Assembly: GCA_964564545.1 (NCBI GenBank)
Contig: CAZMBP010000125.1
Span: 87,313-151,312, forward strand
Length of the DNA stretch: 64,000 bases
From: CAJQQY01 sp964564545
GTDB lineage: Bacteria; Bacteroidota; Bacteroidia; Chitinophagales; Saprospiraceae
Reading direction: 5' to 3'
Positions within the stretch are counted from its first letter, which is position 1; each line of letters begins with the position of its first letter. The position numbers and the translations under genes are program-made. The notes beneath the pieces are model-generated. The model worked only from the letters and a program-made list of their open reading frames with translations. It did not search any database and was not told where the DNA came from. Below, piece by piece: positions 48,793 through 58,738 of the stretch.

Positions 48793-51723
48793 ATGAAAAA
48801 TCTATTTTCTTTCCTCTTTGTATGCTTATCTATTTTTACAAGTTTTGCTCAGACTATGACAGCAACTGAGTTGTTAGACAAAAGTATTCAGTACCATGAT
48901 CCTAATAATCGTTGGGATAATTTTAAGGCTACATTACATTTTGAACAGCGGAATCCTACGCAAACGGAGCAACGTTTTCGGACAACTATTTTTGATCGAC
49001 CTAGAAATTATTTTAAGTTGATTCAAACGACTGCTGATGAAACTCTGACAAGAGAAGCAGACGGTGAAAATTGTGTCAATACATATAATGGTAGTACTAC
49101 CATTTCAGAAGAAATGAATAAAAAACATCGCTTTACTTGTGAGCGTGCAAAAATGTATCGGGATTATTATAGCTATCTCTACGGTCTGCCGATGAAGCTT
49201 AAAGACCCAGGAACAATTCTCGATCCTATGGTGAAAGATGATGTTTTTGATGGTCGCTCTACTTATTCCATTCGAGTAACTTATGAAAAAAATGTTGGCG
49301 AAGACATCTGGTATTTTTACTTCGATAAAAAAACTTACGCCTTGGTTGGCTACCGTTTTTTTCACGATGAATCAAAGCAGGATGGAGAATACATTTCTCT
49401 GTATGGGGAGGAAATTATCCAAGGAATCAAGATTCCTAAAAATCGTTTTTGGTATTATAATAAAGATGATAAATTTTTGGTAGCTGATCTTTTGATGCCG
49501 GAAGCTGGGAATGTAGTTGATAAGGATTTAACGAAAGCAGATTATGATAGAGTAATTAGTTTTCAATTTAATAATCTGATCAATAAAGAAATTTTCGACA
49601 TAAACATTCGCCCTAATTGGTTTCCTGATAGTACAGGTTTTTGGTTTGTGCAACATAGTCCTGAAGGAAAAAAGTATCAGCAGTTTTTAACTAAAGATTT
49701 AGAAATCACGTCATTGTTCGATCATCAAAAAGTGGCGGATGTGATCAATGAATTAGGGAAGGATAGTTTAAAGGCTAATAATTTATCGCTACAATCTTTG
49801 GAGTATCTCAATAGCGATACTTTGAAGTTTATGTATAAAAACAAACATTATCACCTTAGCCGCAATGATCATCTTTTGCACGAAGTAGAAGCACCTAAGG
49901 AAAGTAATCCAATGGAATCTACTTCGCCTGACGGCAAATGGAAAGCCTACACGAAGGATTATAATTTATATATAAAATCCACCGAGACGAGTCAGGAGTA
50001 TCAATTAAGTAAAAAAGGAAAGAAGCATTTTGAATACGCCAGTTATGTAGGTTGGGCGGATATCATGGAAGGAGAAAATGGAGATCGACCCGAAAAATTT
50101 TATGTCAATTGGTCGCCCGATTCTAAATATCTACAAGCAAATATTTGTGATTTGCGCTATGCTGATAAAATGTATTTATTGGATTGGAGTGTAGACACTT
50201 TGTATCGTCCTCGGCTGCTATCTTACTATCGAGGTTCCCCAGGCGATACCACTATGATTCATTACATTCCAGTTTTTTATGACATTAGTAACAAAAGGGA
50301 AATTCCTAATACACTACCTCGAAATACTCATATTAATAGTATCAATTTTACTTGGTCTGATGAGTCGGGGAAAATCTATGCTCAGTATCCAGATCGGGGT
50401 TACCAAAAAGAACGAATTGAATTGGTTGATCTAAAAAATAAGACTTCCAAAGTTTTATTGACGGAAACCAGCGAAACTAATATTGATTATTTTCCAGTTC
50501 GATATTTAGAAAAGAAGGACTTGTTTTTATTTATTTCTGAGCGAAGTGGTTGGAGACAATTGTATAGTTACCATTTGAAGAATCAAAAGATAAATCGAAT
50601 TACCCAAGGCAATTTTTATATCAATGAGATCAGTCGTATCGATGAGGAAAAGGGACAAGTCTATTTTATGGTGTCGGGTAAAGAAGCAAATAATAATCCT
50701 TATCATCAGCAATTGTATCGCGTTGATTTGGATGGTCAAAATTTCACTTTGTTGACTCCTGAAAATACACATCATCAAGTCAGTATTTCTAGTGATGGAA
50801 AATATTTTGTTGATAATTTTTCTACAGTAACTTCTCCGACTACAACTGTTTTAAGAAGTACTGAGACCGGAGATGTTTTAAAAAATATAGCAAGAGCAGA
50901 TGTAAGTCGCTTATTCCAAAAAGGTTATATGCCTCCACAGCCCTTTGAAGCAATTGGCCGTGATGGGAAAACAAAAATTTATGGCGCACTTTGGAAACCA
51001 AGCAACTTTGATCCTTCCAAGAAATATCCCATCATAGATCATAGTTACACAGGACCGCATACGCAGGTGTATCCTAAATCTTTTGTGGAAGGAATATATA
51101 ACCAGACTTTGGCGGAACTGGGTTTTATTGTGATAGAGGTGGATGGAATGGGTAGCTCAGGAAGATCAAAATCTTTCCATAATCACTCCTACAAAAACAT
51201 GGGCATGAACCTCCAAGGACATGTCTTAGCTATGAAACAATTGAGTAAACGATTTAGCTGGTTAGACATTGATCGTGTAGGAATATTTGGACATTCAGCG
51301 GGAGGTTATGATGCGGGACATGCCGTTTTGCAATTTCCTGATTTTTATAAAGTGGCGGTTGCAAGTTCAGCTGATCATGATTTTAGAATGGAAAAAGCAT
51401 GGTGGCCCGAGATGTATATGGGTTGGCCAGTTGACTCTACTTATCATCAAGTTTCCAATATTACTATGGCAGGAAATTTAAAAGGAAAACTATTGTTAGT
51501 GCATGGTGGATTGGATGACAATGTCAATCCTTCTGCTACTTTTAAATTAGCAGAAGCCTTAGTAGATGCGGATAAGGAATTTGATTTATTGATTTTACCA
51601 AGTCAACGACATGGCTATCGAGATCCGCAGCATTGGAAGTATTTTACTAAAAAACGGTGGAATTATTTTGTGGAGCATTTGTTGGGGAAAACTCCGATTT
51701 GGGAAATAGATTGGTTGGACTAG
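48793..51723 (+). CDS. S9 family peptidase with N-terminal DUF6503-like domain
   Basis: A 976-residue exported serine peptidase. Signal peptide KNLFSFLFVCLSIFTSFAQ; then about 230 residues like DUF6503 (LLDKSIQYHDPNNRWDNFKA, LHFEQRNPTQ); a dipeptidyl-peptidase-IV-type propeller (about 260-690, for example PEKFYVNWSPDSKYLQANIC); and a C-terminal alpha/beta-hydrolase with Ser835 (GIFGHSAGGYDAG), Asp908 (GGLDDNVNPSAT) and His940 (SQRHGYRDP). It should release dipeptides or oligopeptides in the periplasm. The N-terminal extra domain, which in Bacteroidota is usually a separate protein, is unusual. It ends with a hairpin terminator. Confidence 0.88.
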   Translation: MKNLFSFLFVCLSIFTSFAQTMTATELLDKSIQYHDPNNRWDNFKATLHFEQRNPTQTEQRFRTTIFDRPRNYFKLIQTTADETLTREADGENCVNTYNGSTTISEEMNKKHRFTCERAKMYRDYYSYLYGLPMKLKDPGTILDPMVKDDVFDGRSTYSIRVTYEKNVGEDIWYFYFDKKTYALVGYRFFHDESKQDGEYISLYGEEIIQGIKIPKNRFWYYNKDDKFLVADLLMPEAGNVVDKDLTKADYDRVISFQFNNLINKEIFDINIRPNWFPDSTGFWFVQHSPEGKKYQQFLTKDLEITSLFDHQKVADVINELGKDSLKANNLSLQSLEYLNSDTLKFMYKNKHYHLSRNDHLLHEVEAPKESNPMESTSPDGKWKAYTKDYNLYIKSTETSQEYQLSKKGKKHFEYASYVGWADIMEGENGDRPEKFYVNWSPDSKYLQANICDLRYADKMYLLDWSVDTLYRPRLLSYYRGSPGDTTMIHYIPVFYDISNKREIPNTLPRNTHINSINFTWSDESGKIYAQYPDRGYQKERIELVDLKNKTSKVLLTETSETNIDYFPVRYLEKKDLFLFISERSGWRQLYSYHLKNQKINRITQGNFYINEISRIDEEKGQVYFMVSGKEANNNPYHQQLYRVDLDGQNFTLLTPENTHHQVSISSDGKYFVDNFSTVTSPTTTVLRSTETGDVLKNIARADVSRLFQKGYMPPQPFEAIGRDGKTKIYGALWKPSNFDPSKKYPIIDHSYTGPHTQVYPKSFVEGIYNQTLAELGFIVIEVDGMGSSGRSKSFHNHSYKNMGMNLQGHVLAMKQLSKRFSWLDIDRVGIFGHSAGGYDAGHAVLQFPDFYKVAVASSADHDFRMEKAWWPEMYMGWPVDSTYHQVSNITMAGNLKGKLLLVHGGLDDNVNPSATFKLAEALVDADKEFDLLILPSQRHGYRDPQHWKYFTKKRWNYFVEHLLGKTPIWEIDWLD

Positions 51724-51733
51724 TTTTTAAAAC

Positions 51734-51782
51734 TGTGGGATGAATGTTATCACAAGGTGATGTAAATTCATCCCACAATTGT
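51734..51782 (+). terminator. Terminator after the S9 peptidase
   Basis: The arms TGTGGGATGAAT and ATTCATCCCACA (12 bp perfect, loop about 20 bases) with T residues after. It can also serve the minus-strand genes ending here. Confidence 0.78.
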
Positions 51783-51790
51783 TTTCATAA

Positions 51791-51907
51791 TCAATCTTTA
51801 AGCGACTTTTCTAATATCTCTTCTGATCTCGGAAATTGACTTTGAGTATATTCATAATTTTTTTCATGGGCTCTAATGCCTTTAGAAATCAGGTTTTCAG
51901 TATTCAT
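51791..51907 (-). CDS. Small ORF coupled to the DUF885-like gene
   Basis: A 38-codon frame whose ATG (51907) overlaps the last 11 bases of the DUF885-like gene (ATG-AAT-ACT-GAA-AAC). It encodes NTENLISKGIRAHEKNYEYT followed by QSQFPRSEEILEKSLKD. The composition looks protein-like, but I do not recognise a family. It could be a translationally coupled small protein or the C-terminal rest of a lost gene joined by deletion. Confidence 0.4.
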   Translation of the reverse strand: MNTENLISKGIRAHEKNYEYTQSQFPRSEEILEKSLKD

Positions 51908-53579
51908 TTGATTTTACGATTTTTCTGATTTCATCATCCATCCCTGTCATTTGCCAATGCCCTAATGCAATTGGAATATTACCAATAGCATTTAGTTGGT
52001 CAAAAAAATCTTTTACCTGAAAAGGTTCTTTGTTTAATTCCTGCATTCTTGCAAATTCAGCCATGGCATTTTCGACGAGGTATTTTCCAGTTATGTAGCT
52101 AGTGCCATATCCTGGCTGACGAAGATAAAGATGTTGCTCAAAAAGGAGAAGTTCTTTTTCGGTTTTCATCCAACCTCTTGGAGTGTACTCTGAATGAATT
52201 CCACCTGCTTCTTCCATAGTCATTTCATTAGCATGTGCGTAAAGTGATCCGAGTCCACGGGCAGCACGTTGAGCGATCATGATATAAACTATTTCCTTAA
52301 CTCTAGGATCATCATCATACAAACCAGCTTGCATAAACATTTCTTCCACAGCAGTTGCTACTCCTTCATTTCGAGAATCGAAAATATTATACAGTAGTGG
52401 AGCACGACGAATTTCGCTTTGATGAGGTTCATTATCCATACGAGCTAATTCGAACCAATGATAAAAATGTGAATACAATGGGCGAGGGTCATAGTGCGCC
52501 GTGATCCAGAAAAAATTGCGGGTCTCCTCTGGAACAAATTTACCAAAGTGCACTCGCAACGCTGGATCAAAATATTCCTTAACCGTGACGATATCATCAT
52601 TTTCTAAAAAGTTCATCAGACTTACTGCGGATCGTTCTGCCAATTCATCATACGCTTTCGGAGAGTCAGCAGCAGAAAGTTCTGGTAGTTTTCGATTTCT
52701 ATGTTCTTCTAATTTTAGAGCAGACCATGCGCGAGCTAATTCTCTCTTGAGAATCATTACCTCATCCTCCCAAGTCAAAGGAACCAAGTGAACATTTTTT
52801 AAATACCAGGTATAATTTTCTTTGCCAATGCCTGAAGGGCCAGTTTTGGTTTTTGCCTCTGCTTCTAGCCATTCAGCAAATTCATTGGTAGAAGTAATGG
52901 CAGTTTGAATGGTAGACACCAACTCGGCATCTTCTTTTACACCAGCCTGATCTAAGATGTTTTTTAGATTAACACTTTGTGATCTGATATCTCGGATACC
53001 TGCAATCCAAAGGTCTTTTGCATTACCGGTAAGGTTGAGTTGTGCCTGTTCATTCAAGGCAGGAATCACTCGGAGGTCTTTTAGCAATCTTTCTTTTTCA
53101 GTTGGACTTAGTGGAAAATTATATGTCCAAATTTCAGTTGTCCCATGATTCGTCGGACCTTCGTGGGCCGGCACATCACTTCGATAAGTCCAAAGCGATT
53201 TATAAAAAGCTGGATCGCGCACCCAAGGTTTTAGGATACGATGGTTGAAGTCATATCCATTCATTTCGGCCCATGCAATATGCCAATCTACTTGTTGTTC
53301 AACTGGCCAGTTGGAAGCATCAATAGCATTTAATCTTGCTTGTAATTTTTTAAATTCAGGCCATCTTTTTTCAAAAGTTTCAGCGGTATAATCTGGGGCT
53401 CCATTTCGTAGTGGTGGAGTTTCAAATTTTCGCCATTCTTTGAATAAGGTAACTAAGTCTTCATAGTTATTTGAAACAGAAGCAGAGACAGGAGTAGGTT
53501 CTTCTGTTTTCTCTTGCCCACAACTTGGGATCAAAAAAAATAAAAATAGAATTGAAAGTAGCTGAAATAAGTTTTTCAT
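51897..53579 (-). CDS. DUF885-like lipoprotein
   Basis: A 560-residue lipoprotein (lipobox FFLIPSC, Cys20). The helical body resembles the DUF885 family of putative metallopeptidases: VDWHIAWAEMNGYDFNHRIL, YKSLWTYRSDVPAHEGPTNH, GKENYTWYLKNVHLVPLTWE, IFDSRNEGVATAVEEMFMQA, YLRQPGYGTSYITGKYL. DUF885 enzymes have HExxPGH; here the equivalent helix reads EGVATAVEEMF and lacks that motif, so peptidase activity is doubtful. It is probably periplasmic. A 38-codon frame overlaps its stop, and a broken cyclase 5' end lies just upstream. Confidence 0.75.
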   Translation of the reverse strand: MKNLFQLLSILFLFFLIPSCGQEKTEEPTPVSASVSNNYEDLVTLFKEWRKFETPPLRNGAPDYTAETFEKRWPEFKKLQARLNAIDASNWPVEQQVDWHIAWAEMNGYDFNHRILKPWVRDPAFYKSLWTYRSDVPAHEGPTNHGTTEIWTYNFPLSPTEKERLLKDLRVIPALNEQAQLNLTGNAKDLWIAGIRDIRSQSVNLKNILDQAGVKEDAELVSTIQTAITSTNEFAEWLEAEAKTKTGPSGIGKENYTWYLKNVHLVPLTWEDEVMILKRELARAWSALKLEEHRNRKLPELSAADSPKAYDELAERSAVSLMNFLENDDIVTVKEYFDPALRVHFGKFVPEETRNFFWITAHYDPRPLYSHFYHWFELARMDNEPHQSEIRRAPLLYNIFDSRNEGVATAVEEMFMQAGLYDDDPRVKEIVYIMIAQRAARGLGSLYAHANEMTMEEAGGIHSEYTPRGWMKTEKELLLFEQHLYLRQPGYGTSYITGKYLVENAMAEFARMQELNKEPFQVKDFFDQLNAIGNIPIALGHWQMTGMDDEIRKIVKSNEY

Positions 53580-53605
53580 AAATGTTGGTTTTAAGTTTTG
53601 AGTCG

Positions 53606-53686
53606 TTAGGACTTCGTCAGTTTTAATAAAGAAGTGTAACCGGCGATGTCGGCTATTAGGACATCGAGGAGCTTTCTAATTGATTC
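53606..53686 (-). pseudogene. 5' remnant of a second nucleotide cyclase gene
   Basis: On the minus strand the frame reads ESIRKLLDVLIADIAGYTSL then LKLTKS and a stop. RKLLDVLIADIAGYTSLL aligns directly with RKLAAILFADIVGYTSLM of the intact cyclases. No start codon is in frame. It ends 27 bases upstream of the DUF885-like start. Together with the remnant at 45780 this shows at least two decayed cyclase genes near here. Confidence 0.7.
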
Positions 53687-53733
53687 ATATATTTTTACAT
53701 TTGGTTAATTTGAAATGCCGATTTAGTAATATA

Positions 53734-55305
53734 CTAATTCTCATAATATACTCCATATGTTCCTATTAAAAACATCAAAATTTCGTTTGGCCATGCGACT
53801 TGTTTTTTTGTTGCCTGATGACTAGGCATTTGTGCATTTACTTCTTTTAAATATGTAGTTAGATCTTCTGCGAGTTCTTTCAATTTTTCGTTGTGAGAAG
53901 AGACTAAGTTTTTTGTTTCTCCAATGTCTTCTGCTATATTGAAAAGTTCAAAATTTTCATCTTGATGATAATAAATTAATTTCCAATCACCTTTTCGTAT
54001 GGCGCTAAATGCTCCTATACCAGGACCAGTTGGTCCCCACGAATTTGGATAATGCCAAAAGAGTGGGCGGTCTTGTTCAAGTTGACTTGGAGTTTCTAAT
54101 TCGTAAATAAAACTCCGTCCATCAACTTTTTGAACGGTTTTATAATTATCAATTTTTGCCATATCCAAAATGGTTGGGAAAAAATCTTCAATGATTAGAT
54201 AGTTAGAATTTATAGAATTGGGTGTAGTAACTTTTGGCCATTTTACAATCATTGGTTCTCTGATACCACCTTCATGAATGGAACCTTTGCCACTTGAAAG
54301 AGGACTGTTATGAGTATGTTTTTCTCCTCCTCTTGCGACGGCACTCAAACCTCCGTTGTCTGACATAAATAAAATAATAGTGTTCTCATCAATATTTTTG
54401 TTCTCTAAATAATCCATCAAGTCACCTAAACTTTTATCCATACTTTCTACCATCGAAGCGTATTTTGCTTCTATGGAATCAAGTCCCATTTGATAATATT
54501 TTTCTACAAATCGATCATCGGCCATGATTGGTGTATGCACTCCATACAATGACATGTACAAAAAGAAAGGTTGATTTTTTTCTACAGGTTGGTTGATAGC
54601 ATCGATAGCTTCAAGTGTCAAAGCTTCTGTCAAAAAAATATCTTTGCCATGATACTTTTCTAAACCAGGAACTGGCCAAGGACTATTTTTAAATTTTTCT
54701 ATGTTACCAAAATTCTGTTTTCCTAAATAACTTTTTGGTGCACCTGCAGCATGTCCAGCAATATTTTTATCAAAACCAATATTGAGTGGGTTTTCCGCGG
54801 GTGTTCCAATTGCACCTAAATGTGCCTTGCCCACATGGACGGTGTGATAACCAGCTTTTTGCAAAAGACTTGGAAATGTTGTTGCATAAACTGCATGTTG
54901 GATAGATGAGTCAGGAGTCAAGCCATTGATATTCCAATGTGGAAAAGTAAGACTTTTGTGATTGGTTTCCATTGGTTGTAGTTGGTCTTTGTGGAGTGTC
55001 CAATTGGTTACTCGATGTCTAGCAGCATTCATTCCAGTCATCAAACTTATTCGAGAAGGAGAGCAAACGGGAGTAGCATAAGCTTGAGTAAATTTCATTC
55101 CTTGGCTGGCTAGTCGTTCCATATTTGGAGTTTTATATAGGTTATTCCATTTCGTTTTTTTATTCCAAAACGGAACAGAGGTATCTTGCCAACCTAAATC
55201 ATCGACAAAGAAGAGGATGATATTTGGGGGTGGAGTTTGGTTTTCATTTTTGCAAGAATGAAAAAGGAAGGAGAAGATGAAAAGGAATAGGATAGATTTT
55301 TTCAT
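53734..55305 (-). CDS. Arylsulfatase-type sulfatase lipoprotein
   Basis: Hydrolyses sulfate esters. The 523-residue lipoprotein (lipobox FSFLFHSC, Cys18) has the metal-binding FFVDDLGWQ and the formylglycine motif in ATPVCSPSRISLMTG (Cys81 in C-x-P-S-R), NHKSLTFPHWN, HVGKAHLGAIG and DNGGLSAVARGG. Cys81 needs conversion by a formylglycine-generating or anaerobic enzyme not seen in this window. Its substrate is not determined; marine sulfated polysaccharides are typical for Bacteroidota. It stands next to no polysaccharide lyase or SusCD pair. Confidence 0.92.
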   Translation of the reverse strand: MKKSILFLFIFSFLFHSCKNENQTPPPNIILFFVDDLGWQDTSVPFWNKKTKWNNLYKTPNMERLASQGMKFTQAYATPVCSPSRISLMTGMNAARHRVTNWTLHKDQLQPMETNHKSLTFPHWNINGLTPDSSIQHAVYATTFPSLLQKAGYHTVHVGKAHLGAIGTPAENPLNIGFDKNIAGHAAGAPKSYLGKQNFGNIEKFKNSPWPVPGLEKYHGKDIFLTEALTLEAIDAINQPVEKNQPFFLYMSLYGVHTPIMADDRFVEKYYQMGLDSIEAKYASMVESMDKSLGDLMDYLENKNIDENTIILFMSDNGGLSAVARGGEKHTHNSPLSSGKGSIHEGGIREPMIVKWPKVTTPNSINSNYLIIEDFFPTILDMAKIDNYKTVQKVDGRSFIYELETPSQLEQDRPLFWHYPNSWGPTGPGIGAFSAIRKGDWKLIYYHQDENFELFNIAEDIGETKNLVSSHNEKLKELAEDLTTYLKEVNAQMPSHQATKKQVAWPNEILMFLIGTYGVYYEN

Positions 55306-55551
55306 GAGTGAAAAATAGAAAATAATAATTTAAATATTTTCAAAATTTTTTGTAATAATTATATCCAGTAATTACTGTAAGCAAGGAGGTTAGATTACTT
55401 ATGAAAGAACCTTTTCTAAACAGTTTCATTTCCAAATTAATTAGTATTATCTTCACCTTCTGTTTCTTGAAGTCAAAAAACATTATTAAAGACAAGCAAA
55501 ATGAAAACTGTGTTTATTCTCCTTTTTTAGTTTTATGGAGAGAAGAATTAA

Positions 55552-58470
55552 ATGAGTGTTTCAATTATGGGGAAAAAGCAATATGTATTTTTATTTTATT
55601 TGGGACTTATTTTTGTTCTGTTTTTCTTCGGGTGCCAAAGTGATCGTCAATCTCTTCCGAGAACTAATCCCGTTTCTCCAATTTGCGTATTAGAAAATAC
55701 TCAAACTGAATATCAACTTCGTCCATTCGTAAAAATCTTAGAAGAACCTTCCACCAAGTATTCTATTCAAGATATTATTCAACCAACAGTTCAAACTCAA
55801 TTTCAAGACTATCCCGATCACACTTTGGATCTTCGCAATTACCAATATTATTGGGGTAAAGTGCAAATCAAAAATGACCTATTAAATGCCAATGAATTTA
55901 CCGAATGGGTTTTGTCCTTCTCTTTTTCTTGGACAGATATGGAAATATTTATGAAAGGTGATGATGGTGAATGGAAGCAAGAACGAAACGGTACATTTAC
56001 CCCAGATCATTTAAAGAAATTTGCACCTACCGCTTTGGGTAATTTGGCTAAAATCCCTTTACCGCCTAATGAAGTAGTGACGATCTATTTTAGAGGTATC
56101 AATCAACAGGCTGAGGCTAAACCTTCTTTTTATGTCCGGTTGATACATTCTGATACCTTTTATCATGAGTTATTAAAAACCAAAGTAAGTGAAGGTATTT
56201 TTATAGGGTTTATTCTGATGATGTTTCTGTACAATATGATTCTATATTTTTTTGGACGAGATCTAAGCTTTATTTATTACTCGTTTTATTTGTTAACTAT
56301 TGCGATTTATGCTGCTTTCATGTCAGAAAATTTGTCTGATTGGTTGGAGCCTATTTTATACCCTAATCACCCCGAGTATTTGTATTTTGGAAAATTGGCA
56401 ATGTATGCTTCAATGATGTTCTATCTTGCTTTTATCAGTAGTTTCTTGGATTTGGAACAACTTTTACCTAGATGGAATAACTATTTTAAGGTACTGATTT
56501 GGTTGGGCTTACCTTTGATTATTATAGATATCATCATATTGTTTATCTCCAATTTTAATGTTGTGTTAAACGACTACATTACGATACCTTATATCCTTTT
56601 AGTATTGGTGTCTTGTTTCCTAATTGTTAGACCCTTGTACCAAACTAGAGACAAAAAAGGTTACTTCATTATTGCAGGTATAGCTGCGGTTGGAATAGGT
56701 GCTTTTTTGACGGTGGTTAATAGAATGGTAGCAACTTCTTTTTCAATCTTTTTTTTACAGTTAGGAACGATTATCGAAATTATTATTTTCTCGCTAGGAT
56801 TAGCTTATCGTCAAAGACTACAAAAGCAAGCCAAACAAAATGCAGATTTTGAGTTGAAAGCAAGTCAAATGATCCAAGAACAAAACCGATTGGAAGCTGA
56901 TCGACTGAAAGAACTAAATGATTTCAAAACTCGTTTTTATACGAATATCACTCATGAATTTCGAACTCCTTTGACAGTCATTATGGGGATGAGCGATAAC
57001 CTTAAAAATCATCCTCAAGAAAAAAAATTAATCCAACGGAATAGTGAAAACTTACTTAGACTCGTCAATCAAATACTCGATTTATCTAAATTAGAATCAG
57101 GCAAATTAAACCTTAACCTTGTTCATAAAGACATTATCGTTTATTTACAATATTTGACAGAATCATTTTATTCTAATGCAATGGCCAAAAACATTCGGCT
57201 AGTTTTTCATTCAGAGGAGGAGAGGGTAATGATGGATTATGATGAAGAGAAGATTCAGCAAATAGTTTATAATTTAATATCCAATGCATTAAAGTTTACT
57301 AATGAATCTGGAAAAATTATTTTCCACGCTAGTCAGATCGAAGAGGAAGGGCAATCTATTTTAAAATTAAAAATAAAAGATAATGGCATTGGAATGTCAC
57401 CTGAAAATTTGGAGCTAATCTTTGATCGATTCTACCAAGGAAATCATGAAGTCTCTAATCCTTCTGAAGGTACAGGTATTGGTTTGTCTTTGACTAAAGA
57501 ATTAGTTGAATTAATGAAAGGTCGTATCGTGGTAGAAAGTCAAAAAGGGAAAGGAACAGAATTCATATTGTATCTACCTATTAAATCAGAGTATGCAAAT
57601 TCTACTATTTTATTAGATGGGAAGAAATTAAAAGATCAAAACCATCCGTCTAATATTATTGTCTTAAACGAATCTCAAGATGATGGAAATGATGAGACAG
57701 AAACACTTTCGGTTGCTACTCTTTCAAACTTATTAATCATTGAGGATAACCCCGATATTATTATTTATATCAAGTCCGTTTTAAAAAATAGCTACAATAT
57801 CTATACAGCAAAAAATGGAAAATTAGGTATTGAGAAAGCGTTGGATCTTATTCCTGATATCATTATTAGTGACGTGATGATGCCTGAAAAAAATGGCTAC
57901 GAAGTGTGCGACATTTTAAAACAAGATGAACGCACGAGTCATATTCCAATTGTTTTATTGACCGCAAAATCTACTCAGTCTGACAAAATTGATGGATTAA
58001 AACATGGTGCAGATGCTTATCTAACTAAGCCTTTTGACAAAGAAGAATTGCTCATTCGATTAGAAAAGTTAGTGGTTATTCGTCAACAAATTCAACTGCG
58101 CTATTCCAATAATGCCAATACTAAAATTTCAACTGATTTATCTGAATCCATTGAAGATAAATTTTTGCAAAAACTACATGAACAAATTCAAATGCATCTC
58201 AGCGATGCCCAATTTGGAGTACCACAATTAGCTTCAGCTACCGATATGAGTCAAATGCAACTTTACCGCAAACTCAAAGCCTTGACAGGCAAAACACCTT
58301 CCCAATTTATACGTTCCTATCGCCTACACCGAGCACTTGAATTGCTCAAATCGGGAGAATTAAATGTTTCTGAAGTGGCTTATGATGTTGGATTTTCAGA
58401 TCCAAGTTATTTCTCTAGAATGTTTCATAAAGAATTTGGAAAAAATCCTAGTAGTTTTTTAAAGGATTGA
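55552..58470 (+). CDS. 7TMR-DISM hybrid histidine kinase with response-regulator and AraC domains
   Basis: A one-protein two-component system, 972 residues. Order: lipoprotein-like signal (FVLFFFGC), 7TMR-DISM extracellular domain (about 40-195: YQYYWGKVQIKNDLLNANEF), seven membrane helices (about 205-415), a coiled-coil, HisKA with His468 (FYTNITHEFRTPLTV), HATPase (about 555-680: NLISNALKFTNESGKI, GTGIGLSLTKELVELM), a receiver domain with Asp774 (IIISDVMMPEKNGYEV), then an AraC helix-turn-helix (about 870-972: YRKLKALTGKTPSQFIRSYR). An alternative start is the ATG at 55567. Family members sense sugars or nutrients and control nearby genes; the sorting-domain gene downstream is a candidate target. 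Confidence 0.93.
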   Translation: MSVSIMGKKQYVFLFYLGLIFVLFFFGCQSDRQSLPRTNPVSPICVLENTQTEYQLRPFVKILEEPSTKYSIQDIIQPTVQTQFQDYPDHTLDLRNYQYYWGKVQIKNDLLNANEFTEWVLSFSFSWTDMEIFMKGDDGEWKQERNGTFTPDHLKKFAPTALGNLAKIPLPPNEVVTIYFRGINQQAEAKPSFYVRLIHSDTFYHELLKTKVSEGIFIGFILMMFLYNMILYFFGRDLSFIYYSFYLLTIAIYAAFMSENLSDWLEPILYPNHPEYLYFGKLAMYASMMFYLAFISSFLDLEQLLPRWNNYFKVLIWLGLPLIIIDIIILFISNFNVVLNDYITIPYILLVLVSCFLIVRPLYQTRDKKGYFIIAGIAAVGIGAFLTVVNRMVATSFSIFFLQLGTIIEIIIFSLGLAYRQRLQKQAKQNADFELKASQMIQEQNRLEADRLKELNDFKTRFYTNITHEFRTPLTVIMGMSDNLKNHPQEKKLIQRNSENLLRLVNQILDLSKLESGKLNLNLVHKDIIVYLQYLTESFYSNAMAKNIRLVFHSEEERVMMDYDEEKIQQIVYNLISNALKFTNESGKIIFHASQIEEEGQSILKLKIKDNGIGMSPENLELIFDRFYQGNHEVSNPSEGTGIGLSLTKELVELMKGRIVVESQKGKGTEFILYLPIKSEYANSTILLDGKKLKDQNHPSNIIVLNESQDDGNDETETLSVATLSNLLIIEDNPDIIIYIKSVLKNSYNIYTAKNGKLGIEKALDLIPDIIISDVMMPEKNGYEVCDILKQDERTSHIPIVLLTAKSTQSDKIDGLKHGADAYLTKPFDKEELLIRLEKLVVIRQQIQLRYSNNANTKISTDLSESIEDKFLQKLHEQIQMHLSDAQFGVPQLASATDMSQMQLYRKLKALTGKTPSQFIRSYRLHRALELLKSGELNVSEVAYDVGFSDPSYFSRMFHKEFGKNPSSFLKD

Positions 58471-58738
58471 TAATCAGTTGTTTAGCACTTATATTGCCTG
58501 CCTTTGTAAGATTTGTTCAAGTCTTTTTTCTACTTTTGTTTGAAATATCCTAGCTTCTGTAAAATAGATGAAAGCCATTTCTGCGTTTTGCCTACATCTT
58601 TACTCCATCAAACATATTTAGTTTTTTTACTTCCATCCAACCTAACATTTTTTAGAAAAATAAAATTGACTCTATAAACGTAAAAGCTAATTTTTTTAAC
58701 CCCCGTGTGTTAAAAGCACTCTGAAAATATTTCAAATT

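Noticed and set aside
55401..55643. An 80-codon frame upstream of the hybrid kinase
   Set aside because: Its 3' half overlaps the start and signal peptide of the kinase gene, and its composition is not protein-like.
58489..58600. A short minus-strand frame with a helical-looking end (KVEKRLEQILQRQAI)
   Set aside because: It is only about 35 codons long, overlaps no support such as a terminator, and I recognise no family; chance is likely.
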